A DNA stretch of 64,000 nt from Macrophomina tecta (taxonomy: Eukaryota; Ascomycota; Dothideomycetes; Botryosphaeriales; Botryosphaeriaceae), in the NCBI GenBank assembly GCA_024180945.1, contig JAKSGN010000021.1, positions 1,178,001 to 1,242,000 of the forward strand, in the 5' to 3' direction. This document shows positions 55,101 through 64,000 of this stretch, piece by piece (the first letter of the stretch is position 1; every line of letters begins with the position of its first letter). A program made the position numbers and the translations under genes. Below the pieces are notes generated by a model. That model saw only the letters and a program-made list of their open reading frames with translations, did no database searches and was not told the DNA's origin.

Positions 55101-56131
55101 TTTCTACCCTCAGGGTATTCTGGAATCTTTCAGAAGAGCACCGCAAAATCAGCCATTGCACAAGATAGTGAAGGTTCTCCAATATATTTGCGAAGTTGCC
55201 AGCGCGGAAATCCTCCTCGAAATCAAGCAGCTCTTTCTTGATCCAAATGCGTATCATGGAGACCTCGACCATGCGGATGACCAAGACGTGGTAACCCTCC
55301 ACACTCAGATCAAGAAATTCAACAAGATCTCTTTTATAGCACAGGCTCAGAAATTCAAGTCCCAGCTCCTCTACCGTGACTGGTTTGAACAAGAAACGAA
55401 CTGGAAGCGGCATTGCATTGGCCAAGGAGAGAATAGGAACAAGACTTCTGATCAGCCTGCGAGAAGAAGAGGTGTCCAGATAAAGCATTGCGCAAACGGC
55501 AACAATGGCAAGAGTGCGGACAACCAATTCAGGCGGCACGTAGCAAGACTCATCGCATTTCAGACGAATTCGGACGAGACAAGTGTCCGCTTAGAACTCA
55601 ACCAGTACCTTCATGAAGCACAGGTTCTACACTCACTCCTCCATCCGCAAGATGGCGGAGAAAGGCGTGAGCTAAGTTTTCTCTTCTTGCTGCCTCTGTA
55701 CGTCTGTTCGAATCGGTCGCCATTATTAAACATCATGGCGCATGGACCACCAATCACGACAAAACATCTGTGCAAAAAGATTTCTAGCAAAGGGTATAAT
55801 TTCTCTATTCTTATTGTGGATATTCACTGACGCCCGCAGATTGCTTGACTTTAATCAGGACCTTGCAAAATTCTTTGGAGGGTCTTTGTCTATCGCGCGT
55901 CCCGAGCTTGACCAAATTGAATCGTGTCTACCCAGAGGGGACCTTACGTATCATGGTGGCCAGATCCTGCCAGCCAATAGAGGGAACCATTCGGGTCCTC
56001 TTCGCCTGGTAATGGTGAGCGATAAAGAGATTAGGGAAACAAAGCCAAAAGACATTGGACGGTTATTGGAGCTGATCAGTAGCCCTCCCGAGAGTGTTCT
56101 ATTAGAAGTTGGAAAACAGGGCTGCTCTTAA
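52125..56131 (+). CDS. JmjC domain protein fused to Ulp1-like (C48) protease domain
   Basis: Exons 52125-52211, 52258-54645 and 54697 onward are well supported. The last junction is less sure; 55697/55840 keeps phase and gives about 1255 aa. The JmjC core has iron ligands His296 and Glu298 (LHVEDAFLGSINIVL) and His421 (FSETYHQVVNAGPNLAMAINFA region), like KDM4-type demethylases. A long acidic Asp/Glu insert (about 339-365) splits it. A disordered Pro/Ser/Thr linker follows. A Ulp1-type cysteine protease segment has His767 (DHWILIVVDF), Asp785 (HVFGDEGG) and Cys838 (DGYNCGVAV); the Cys motif appears only after splicing the 51-bp intron at 54646. The oxyanion Gln six residues before the Cys is Phe. 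The C terminus is helical and basic. Predicted roles are a 2-oxoglutarate oxygenase on chromatin and a SUMO/ubiquitin-like protease, both inferred from motifs. Confidence 0.8.
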
Positions 56132-57462
56132 CCGCGATCTGAGTCTCTTTTTATTTTTCTTTCGGATTTTATTTCTTCTTTTCTCTCCCTCCCTTCGTGG
56201 TATTATGGAAGTGTGGCTATTGAAAGCGAATGCATCGCTAGGTTGAGTTTAAGGCCTTCACTCATGCTTCCCTATCACCCTTGCCTACCGCACGAGCGTA
56301 ATCCACTCCCAGAGATTACCGGTTTCCAATTGGTCGGAATAACCCAGATGAGGTTTAGGAGCAGGTTCTTATATATGTCTTTAGGCATTCGTCGCCCTTA
56401 TTTTACCTTTTGTTACTCTTGCACCTTTAAGTATGTTGAAGAGCCGGTTTTCCTTGATCATTTTAAAAGTACACGCGTGCTCAATAGTCATGATACCTAT
56501 TCTAGCCTTGGATCTTAGCCTCTTAATGGCTAGGCAGGTCTTCGTGAGTTCCTTTCCTGCTCTCTAAATGTAGGACTTCCACCAAAACTGCTGATGAAAA
56601 TTACTTAAAAGAGCTTTACCTTGCTCTCTTCCATTACCCCATAAAGTTAGATGTGAGTATTCTCGTCCTAGTCGTAGAAATTCTCGGCAGTTGGGCATCG
56701 GTTCACCATGGATACAAAGAGCGTTAAAAATGCATCTGTCCAGCCCTACACAAGGGATAGCCAGAGATGCAGTCTGGCGTAGGATTCCCGCAGGTGCGCG
56801 GCGCAGCGCCGCGCAACTCCGTGACAGAATATTGCTGCGACCTTACGGATGGATCCATATCGATAGTGCTATCCTTAACGCCCGCGGCTAATTAACGAGC
56901 TCATTGGTCAGGATAGATTGGCGGCGATGCTTCCCCTCTCGTTAATGCTGCGGTGTTACTTCCGAGAGCTATGGTTCGGCTTGCGGATGCGGCGTAGCAC
57001 ATCGGTTTCAAGGTCGGGAGACGCCACCCCTGCGAAATGGTCAGTCAACGATACCGAATCAAATGCGACCGTTCGCCTGACACCTTAGAGACACCAACAG
57101 TATGGCTCGACATACCGGCCAGTTATTCTTAGAAATGCTATCTTTAGGATAATTGCTGCGCCATATTCGGGCCCATCGCATTGTCCGAAGGCAGGAGCAA
57201 AGGCTAAATTCTTTCAGTATGGTCGACTCAGGCTCCCCTGAAGATGATAGTCCTCTTTGAATTGCCTTTGTGGCACAGTAAATGTGCATGTTTATTAAAG
57301 AAGTTATATCTGTTCATGACCAGGGAAGCCGAGTCCAATTTTTATTCACCTGATATCGTTACCTTATACCCCTGGGACGAGCGTGCTTTCTGACCGAGAA
57401 GGTTTTATTCGCCTTGCATTGCGCCTTACCGCGGTCTCGAAGCCGAAGCACACATTATCGCG
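56132..57462. other. Gene-poor stretch with GC palindrome
   Basis: 1.3 kb without a supported gene. Pyrimidine-rich at 56141-56190. A perfect 10-bp inverted repeat with a one-base spacer (TGCGCGGCGC, A, GCGCCGCGCA) lies at 56795-56815. Confidence 0.45.
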
Positions 57463-58782
57463 ATGTCCCCTTACCAGCATCAAAATGATGGCGCTCGCCG
57501 CCTTCACTGCAGCCATCCATTTGATTCCTCTACTCGGCACTCAACTATCGCCATCCCTACCCAGAAGCCTTTGTCTCGAAATAGCGGTGGTTTTCCACCA
57601 TCAAACCACCTAAGCTCTTACAAGCACGGTCTATCTACAGGCACAACCATCGCCAACGGCTGCAGGACCCATGACTTTCAACCGATCTACGCCGCCATCG
57701 AGATTCAGCGGAAGAGCCTCGAGAACCTCACCCAAGCCGTTGGCCACCTCTCCAACGACATAAAACGATTAGACCGGCAATTAATGATTAAGGGGGGAAT
57801 AGTCCCAGTAGCAGCATCTCCACCCAACAGTGCCGCACCGTTACACTTGGGAAGCCCGGCTACGTTTCTTCAGGAGAGGAGTCAAACACACCCAATGTAT
57901 CAAATACAACATGCATCACACAAGGGCTACCACCCTCTATCGCACCACCCTAACAACCCAATATCGCCCGTTCATGCTTCTAGCCGCATTTCTCCACAGG
58001 AGCCTTTGTTTCACCCTCCGAAAAGTCAACAGAGCAAACAGAATCGAAACAATGGCTCGACGTCAGTCAGTAACAGTACGAATATACGGCATATCAATAG
58101 TGTGGACCAGCACACAGATTTATATCCAGGAGAATTTGGACGACCGAAGAATGTGAAACCTGCATCTCTCTACTCTCACATTATTTCAACATCGATGCCA
58201 ATGAGGCATGCCCTAGGAAAGGTAGACGAGAGAGGCGACTACGGAACAACTGTAAGATTAAAGGAACAACAAAAAGACCTAATTCCTGTGTCTACTGCTC
58301 TTGGCTATCCCCATTCAGTCGAACAGCCTCATTTTGGAGCCGGTAGACGTACTGGATTTCCGAATTCCTCTAGACCTATCAGTCAAGAGTCGAGAAGCAG
58401 CGAGGGAAGCGACCGAGGACATCGTGGGCGGAGCTTGCCTGCAGACTTTCGGAAATTCGAGGCGTCGGAGCAGAAGGTACATAAGAATCATCTTCAGGTG
58501 GCCATCAAATGCAATGGCAATGGCGATCCTCGAGGCGACTCTACTACGCGCCGCAGCCCCGGCAGCACTGGTTCCATAACAAAAAAGTCTCATACTGAAA
58601 GCAGAAAGGCTAGGGGTAAGCAGATACGCAATGCTAATGGAATCCTTCTTCGCAAGGATGGGATGCCTGACATGCGTTCACGGCGGAAGAAGAAGGGTGT
58701 CTTGCAGAACCTTGTTGGCGGCATAGTTCACGATTCGGTCGTGGAAGTTGAAAATCGGAGATGCAATGCTTCCCTTGAGTAG
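57463..58782 (+). CDS. Disordered basic protein, conserved C-terminal motif
   Basis: Single exon of 439 aa. Most is low-complexity (Ser, His, Asn, Pro, Gln). One helix near 75-110 is ordered (PIYAAIEIQRKSLENLTQAV, then HLSNDIKRLDRQL). The C-terminal part has ARGKQIRNANGILLRKDGMP followed by DMRSRRKKKG, a motif I recall at the end of uncharacterised Eurotiomycete proteins. Many basic residues suggest nucleic-acid binding or nuclear location (inference). No catalytic features are seen. Confidence 0.62.
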   Translation: MSPYQHQNDGARRLHCSHPFDSSTRHSTIAIPTQKPLSRNSGGFPPSNHLSSYKHGLSTGTTIANGCRTHDFQPIYAAIEIQRKSLENLTQAVGHLSNDIKRLDRQLMIKGGIVPVAASPPNSAAPLHLGSPATFLQERSQTHPMYQIQHASHKGYHPLSHHPNNPISPVHASSRISPQEPLFHPPKSQQSKQNRNNGSTSVSNSTNIRHINSVDQHTDLYPGEFGRPKNVKPASLYSHIISTSMPMRHALGKVDERGDYGTTVRLKEQQKDLIPVSTALGYPHSVEQPHFGAGRRTGFPNSSRPISQESRSSEGSDRGHRGRSLPADFRKFEASEQKVHKNHLQVAIKCNGNGDPRGDSTTRRSPGSTGSITKKSHTESRKARGKQIRNANGILLRKDGMPDMRSRRKKKGVLQNLVGGIVHDSVVEVENRRCNASLE

Positions 58783-59233
58783 AATATCTTCGCCTGTATC
58801 TGGTTCATACCAGGAGAATTTGATAGACTATTATTTCCATGATTTACGCGGGGATATATAATCTATACAACGCCCGTGCCTTATATTGCTCTTAGGTGGA
58901 ATTTTTTCTAAGTAGACAACAATCGAATGTTATTAGTTATTTGTGAATCTGTCTGCAGAGTTCTTATGGCTTCTAGAAAATCTGGAGACTGACTTAAGCT
59001 ATCTGAAGGCCACCAAGGATGTTTCCACCGAGTGAAAGAGGACTGTCTGATAGCTCTCAGCTCGACTTGGAAAAAACAGAGGAGAAGGGGGAGGGGAAGA
59101 ACTATGTGTAGAAACAGGACGAAATCAAAAGAATATTCAAGCGGAATAAAAAAACAGCACGATCATATATGCTTGTGTGTTGAAAGAGGGGGTGGGTATG
59201 GGGGTGGAGATGGTGAGAAATAATTACGGACAA
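58783..59233. other. Intergenic, no gene seen
   Basis: 451 bp. A purine-rich segment (59070-59220) contains GGAGAAGGGGGAGGGG and GGTGGGTATGGGGGTGG, which could form a G-quadruplex. No coding frame. Confidence 0.4.
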
Positions 59234-60705
59234 TCAGGTAGCCATAACTTCCAAAGTCGTTGTGACAGTCGCTTCACAGCTATTCCTTAAAGAGGCAGAT
59301 GTTTCCAGATGCAGAGCGCTCGCTTTATTGAAACTTCGTGTGCTTTTCGGTTTGTCCTCGACAATCAGGGCGCTGTTTAGCATAGAATGCAAGTCGCTCA
59401 ATACGCCACCAAGATCGGGCACATTCACATGTTTGTTGGATGGTGTTAATGTACGAATATTCGGCATTATGGGTGTAGTGCTCGTCGCCTGATCTGTCTT
59501 CGCAATTAGGTACAGCGCAGGAGTCGCAAGAGATCAAGAACATTACCGGTTTGCGGATCGCTTGAGAATGGCGACACGGACCAGCTCTCCGGCAAGAAAA
59601 CACCACTTTGGGAACCCGTACACTCGGAGTCTTCTGGAATCGCAGTAGACGAGATAACTTCCGAAGAAGCTGTGGTAGTGTTCCTCGCCGGAAACCATAT
59701 GGCACTTGGCGAAATAAGCCTCTCCGGCAACATGAGGCTAGTTACTGTCGATGCCATAGATGAAGTCTTAACCTTGATCGACTCGCTGAGGGCTTCTACA
59801 ATCTCAGGGTTGTCTGAGCTGCAGGAGCTGTTACCTCCGGGAAAAGGCTGGAGGTTCAAAGCGACAGGGGCTCGGATCACTGCGTTGAAGCCTTTGTATC
59901 TGTCTGGGTACTCTACCGACGTGCTATCTTGAGTACGGCACTGCAACAAAGCATTCGCCTGAGCGGTTTCGCCAGAGAGGGGTTTCATATTAGCAATCAT
60001 CAGAGGATGGCCCTCTGGTGTCACGTTCGTGGACGGACCCGAGCCTGTTATCTTGACGGGCGAGCAGGACATGTAGAATTCTCTACGGCCAGTCGCATTG
60101 ATCCATGTCCTAAAAGAAATGTCAGCTCAAGATCCTAGATTTGGTGAAATGATAAACTACCAAGCTACTATAACGTAGTCTCCGGATGGAAAGGTTTCCG
60201 GAATTTTGAAGTAGTAATCTTGGTTTGGATCGTAGTCGTTGGTTACTGTGCCTTTCATGCCAGGCCGAACCCGAGGGCAGTCGCCCTCGAAACTTTGAAC
60301 CACCACCCAGGTTAGCCCTCGGTCATACGAGAACGAAATTTGACATGATCCGCCACTATGGATTGCGCCTGGCCCGCTCATGTGATAGTTGGGTGTTCCG
60401 TCGGAGTCGAACAGGCTGTTCCTGTCAGCGTTGTACTACGGCTCTTCTCCTCACACCTACCGAAATTTAACTGTCTCTCCGGCCTTCCAAACCACCCCAG
60501 GCTGCATTTCAGCATCTGCAAGATGAAATCCCTTACAAGGAAAAGGCCATTGATCAGGATGAGTTGGACCGCCGTTCATAGGTGAAATGAGGTCGTCTGT
60601 TGAGACTCTATTTGCCATGAAAGTAGGTGGGTACCCCATGTATACGTGGGACTCAGCACTCAGTGCGAAAGCCAGAAACGAAAGTTTAGCGAGGAGGTTC
60701 TGCAT
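59234..60705 (-). CDS. Secreted AA11-like lytic polysaccharide monooxygenase
   Basis: Four exons fit: 60705-60461, 60421-60161, 60109-59547 and 59493-59234, giving 442 aa. A signal peptide (LLAKLSFLAFALSAES) would be cleaved before His20 (HVYMGYPP), placing the copper-binding histidine at the mature N terminus. The second brace His is His103 in AIHSGGSCQ. Family motifs continue with SYDRGLTWVVVQSFEGDCP, YYFKIPETFPSGDYVIVAW, TWINATGRREFYMSCSPVKI and SGPST. A long Ser/Thr-rich tail follows. AA11 enzymes oxidatively cleave chitin, so fungal wall or chitin turnover is likely. The first intron would be only 39 bp, the least certain junction; the other two are canonical. The last exon was found by the GTAATG...GAAGACAG intron. 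Confidence 0.82.
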
Positions 60706-61560
60706 TGCTTGCTACTGAAGACAGTCTTGTTACCGGTGAGGTTGAGGAGAGAGGACGCAGATATTTATAAGTCCCATAGAAGCGTATTTTTCGCGTCGTG
60801 GGTAGAAACATTTCGTTTGCTCAGACCTATGTCAGCCCCGTGCTGTAATATTTCTGACATTCACCCTCACTCTCGAGGGAAGCTCTTTTCGCTTTATATG
60901 TACGGGCTTCTCTTAGTACACATAAGAGTAACAATTTCACGTTAAAGGGGCTATCGGATTTTAGTGTGAACAGTGATGGATTGAATGGATGCTTATCATC
61001 TGAAGAAGCTCGAGCGAGAGACTACATACGCATGATGGTGTTCCTTGATCAGCTATTCACAGCGTGATGCATATATGAAGTTCATTGTCTTATGTAATAG
61101 CTATCTCTGAATCGACAAGTACAATAAGCCGTTCTAAGGAACATAAGGGTATTCGTGTGGTGATGGTAGAATTGAATTTAATTGCTCTCTTGTTACGCTC
61201 GGTTGACCCGATGCCCAAGCCCGAACCTAGTGGATAAATAGCTGTCCTCGAGTAACTGCTTGATTCTTCTTAGCTTCGTCAAGGCTTATTGGACTACTAA
61301 TATTCTTCTTCTGCAGCTTGTGCGATCTCTTCGCTGGAATAATCCTTGCGAAGAACGTCTTCAATTTCCCGACCAGACGTGCCATGCTGATCTGCATTCC
61401 TGGAACCGACGGGCTCAGGGGAGCAGCGGGCAGTGTGGTCGGCTTTAATATGTATTGGCCGCAGAATTATTTCTTGGGCACGCAGCGCCTGGACATGGTC
61501 AAGAGCCAACCATAGCGAATATGTAGGTGGAACTTTCATCCTACCTTCACCGGCCCAGAC
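60706..61560. other. Intergenic, no gene seen
   Basis: 855 bp with the promoter of the LPMO gene on its left side. Only short unsupported frames. Confidence 0.4.
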
Positions 61561-62140
61561 ATGGCGCATCATCCGTTCTCGTCGCGCCCACCACCCCACG
61601 TTCGCTTTTCTCGTCGGATTGTAGAGTCGGTTTCGAGGCCTTTGAGCGACAGCGAGTTATACTTGATTCGCAGATACCTCAACCATGCAGAAGGGTGCTC
61701 CGACTGCCGAGCGGGTTTCCGACTGACATGCAGCCGCACGAGAGATTTTGTTCGCCATCTGGACAGGCACCTCTACGCCGGCCGCGACGGCGTCATTTAC
61801 AGCCGTCGACAGTCTGACTTCCACACCACCCGTGTTGAGATACCGCCGGTCTTTTATGTCATCCGCAACTTGCTACTGGAGGGCATGCGGCTCGAGGAAA
61901 ATGTTGCAAGATACGTAGAGAGGAGATCGGTAAGGCCGCCTTAGTAGCATCCTTGTGTTCGATAGACTAATCACCAAGAAGATCGCCCACACCGACGGCC
62001 AGCCCGTTAGCCGGATCAGCGCTCCTCGCTTTAGTAGGAACCTTCATTATCCTCAAGTAGTAGAGATTAGGGCTAGGTGGGAGCTATCTGAGGATTCTCA
62101 GGTGTATTGCAACACATCGACGAGGATCCGGTACAGGTGA
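61561..62140 (+). CDS. Small Cys/His protein, two exons
   Basis: Exons 61561-61929 and 61979-62140 (49-bp intron) give 176 aa. It starts MAHHPFSSRPPPHVRFSRR. A helix (SDSELYLIRRYLNHAEGC) leads into CSDCRAGFRLTCSRTRDFVR followed by HLDRHLY, which could hold one zinc ion. Tyr-rich basic segments follow. The second exon ends SEDSQVYCNTSTRIRYR. No known family. It ends 12 bp from the stop of the membrane protein on the other strand. Confidence 0.6.
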
Positions 62141-62152
62141 CGTAGGAACACA

Positions 62153-63204
62153 TCATTGAGTACGACGAAATCCATGACCTTCCTCCGCATATGGCGAATG
62201 AATAATCTCAGTGAGACGGCGAGACCGGACCGATGTGCTCCAGCTCCATCGGCTCAGGATAAGAGAAGGCCACCTCCCACCGCTCGTCTGCCGCAGGTGT
62301 CGGCGCAGGCTGGGTGAGCCCGTTCTTGTTCGTCCGCCGGTCGCCATACGGCGTGCGGCGCGCAGTTGCCTGAGAGCCATCAGGTTGCTCAGCGTTATAG
62401 ACATGCTAATCTGGATGCTTGCCCACATGTTGAGCCATAACAACTCTGAAACTAAAGATTCCCTTCGCGAGATCGCTGCCCGGAGAATCGCGGAGACCAT
62501 AGGCAGACGAGCTAGCATGAACGACACGCTCCCCGCAAATCCGACAGAGCTCGTGGCGGAGGATCCCATGGCCAAGGCCTGCGGCAAGGCGACGATAAGG
62601 AAATCCGTGATGACGTCCCATGCTGCATTATACCGAACTAGTGGTAGCGATAGATGGACCGCCGTGCGCGCGGGACAATCGTCTAGAAATAGATCAGAAC
62701 CGTGAACCGTCCCAGAAACGGCGACATACCACAGTCAACAGTCGAGATCGGATAGCACAACAGAGACGTCAAGTACGTGAACACGGTCGCCGCAAAGACA
62801 CAAAGCCAGGCGCGGTACAACGACCTGAGGTTGACGACCAGGCTATACAGCAGGTAAAGGAACTCGAACTTGACCGCCCAGAGCCCGGAGGTGAAGAGGA
62901 GCGTCAAGGGAAGTTGGCGCTTGAGCAGGCCGGAAAACGTCTCTGCGAGGTCCTGTCGATGGTCGCGTGACTGCATCCGCGGGCTATCAGAAAGGTACAT
63001 TAAGCTGCGCGTCGTTATCACCGCAAGCACGTCGTGGGCGAAGAGGATGAGAAGAGCAGCGAGGGCGGCGAAGTCGCCGTTCAACAAGCGGCGGTCGAGA
63101 GCGCGCTTATAGCGCTGGTGGATGGAGACACGCAGGATGAACGATATGAGAGCAATGGTAAAGAAAGCCCACGGCAGGGCTTGATGGACGGCTGAAGAGA
63201 GCAT
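62153..63204 (-). CDS. Rhodopsin-domain-type fungal integral membrane protein
   Basis: Exons 63204-62730 and 62637-62153 (92-bp intron with GTATGT donor) give 319 aa. Several hydrophobic helices are visible: ALPWAFFTIALISFILR, FAALAALLILFAHDVLAVIT, LPLTLLFTSGLWAVKFEFLY, WLCVFAATVFTYLTSLLCYP and, after the splice, AAWDVITDFLIVALPQALAM. The order, with C.....RYNAAWDVITD, fits the large fungal family annotated as rhodopsin domain or integral membrane proteins (PTH11-related). The C-terminal 80 residues are basic and Ser-rich and may be misjoined. An in-frame ATG at 63264 would add 20 residues. The ligand is unknown. Confidence 0.72.
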
Positions 63205-64000
63205 GACGGTGAATGAGACTGGAGGAGCGACGCCGCGGCGGGGGATGGGGGGACTCCACCCCAACGTCGCGTGCTAATGTTACCAGCAGCGACGGTTCAC
63301 ACTCTTGGATTACAACAGAGCACCGTGCCGCCCTGGACCAGCACGTGGTGTCACTGCGAGAGGCGCGGTGGGCAGTGCGGGAGGCGGCGGGCCGCGGGAG
63401 GCGCGCGCTTTTCGAGCGACGCTGCCTAGACACGGCGACAACCAACCAAACTCCCCTGCACGTTGGGCTTCGCATAAAAGGAGCCTGAGATGGCTTGGGC
63501 GAGATAGTGCCCGGGCTGTGTTGGTCGCCGGAGTATTCTGGCTGTCAAATGCTTTTGGTGATCCGAGCGCCACCCATGTCAACTTGAGCTGTGAACCTTG
63601 TCAATCTCTACAGGCACGTTGACTCAGGTGCGAGATGCGTGGGGCACAGCGATTAAGCTCTAGCTTATTCCGACCATTCGGTTTGTAGGATCGGCTAGGA
63701 CAGGTGACTGAAGTAGGAAACCTCCGAAGCGCAGCGATTCAGACTCAGGTGCGTCCCGATATTCCGGAGCCGGGGGATCCGCGAAGACCGCCAACCACTA
63801 ACAGCAGCAGGCTTGGCGGCACCTCTTCAAATGTCCACCAACCCTTATACGGATGTCACTGAGTCGATGTAGCGCAGCATCACCCGGCTACGCGCCGGGG
63901 CACCCCCTCCTAAGGCATCCTTCTTTTGACTTGTTCCCTTGTATTAATTTCTTTCGCAAGCGGAGCTCGTAGATGTTCGACCGCGGGTGGGTCTTGGAGT
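63205..64000. other. Window end, no gene seen
   Basis: About 800 bp, GC-rich near 63340-63420. Overlapping frames on both strands show no domain and biased composition. A gene starting beyond the window could have its promoter here. Confidence 0.4.

Noticed and set aside
63107..63582. Overlapping 90-120 codon frames near the window end
   Set aside because: GC-rich, mutually antisense, no motifs; none preferred.
1..64000. CRISPR arrays, operons, ribosome binding sites, tRNA or rRNA genes
   Set aside because: The sequence is fungal nuclear DNA with spliceosomal introns. I saw no spaced repeat arrays, and no tRNA cloverleaf or rRNA sequence that I could support by eye.

Overview
The window looks like genomic DNA of a filamentous ascomycete (Pezizomycotina, most like Eurotiomycetes). 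Most genes carry one to six introns of about 40-90 bp with GTRNGN donors and CTAAC/CTGAC-like branch points. The protein families are typical of the group: NRPS, DHA2-type MFS pump, Zn2Cys6 factor, a HeLo-like N-terminal domain protein, DUF3435 recombinase, AA11-like LPMO. Transposon relics carry RIP-like TGG->TAG stops. I rebuilt exons by joining frames at GT/AG sites. These models are inference from sequence, not transcript evidence.

Layout. 1-9.2 kb: the 3' part of a biosynthetic cluster, with an NRPS (A-T-C-T-CT-T*) cut by the window start, a convergent MFS pump, and a free thioesterase divergent from the pump. 9.2-16.9 kb: a terminal-inverted-repeat MITE that supplies the thioesterase stop codon, a broken kinase/BAH-like pseudogene, an intact DUF3435 tyrosine recombinase (Starship-captain type), and an intact kinase/BAH-like paralogue. 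16.9-20.9 kb: gene-poor, with two well-preserved MITEs that have target-site duplications. 20.9-26.2 kb: HeLo-like protein, APH/kinase-like protein, small Cys-rich protein, F-box protein. 26.5-28.4 kb: a RIP-ruined LINE. 28.8-41 kb: a RING-H2 protein, unknown multi-exon genes, a RING-like protein, a proline-rich protein and a 160-bp tandem duplication. 41.8-51.6 kb: Zn2Cys6 factor, a proline-rich protein with a two-codon first exon, an EST1-like protein, a second decayed repeat and an unknown gene. 52.1-63.2 kb: a large JmjC plus Ulp1-like protein, a disordered basic protein, an AA11-like secreted oxygenase, a small Cys/His protein and a rhodopsin-like membrane protein.

How the genes may work together. 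The NRPS, pump and thioesterase form a plausible production/export unit. The recombinase is on the minus strand, so if it heads a Starship its cargo would run leftwards, which would put the NRPS cluster and the kinase pseudogene inside the element. That is the most interesting hypothesis here. Its boundaries cannot be seen in this window and it needs comparative genomes. The right half is accessory DNA with several ubiquitin/SUMO-type proteins and no evident single pathway.
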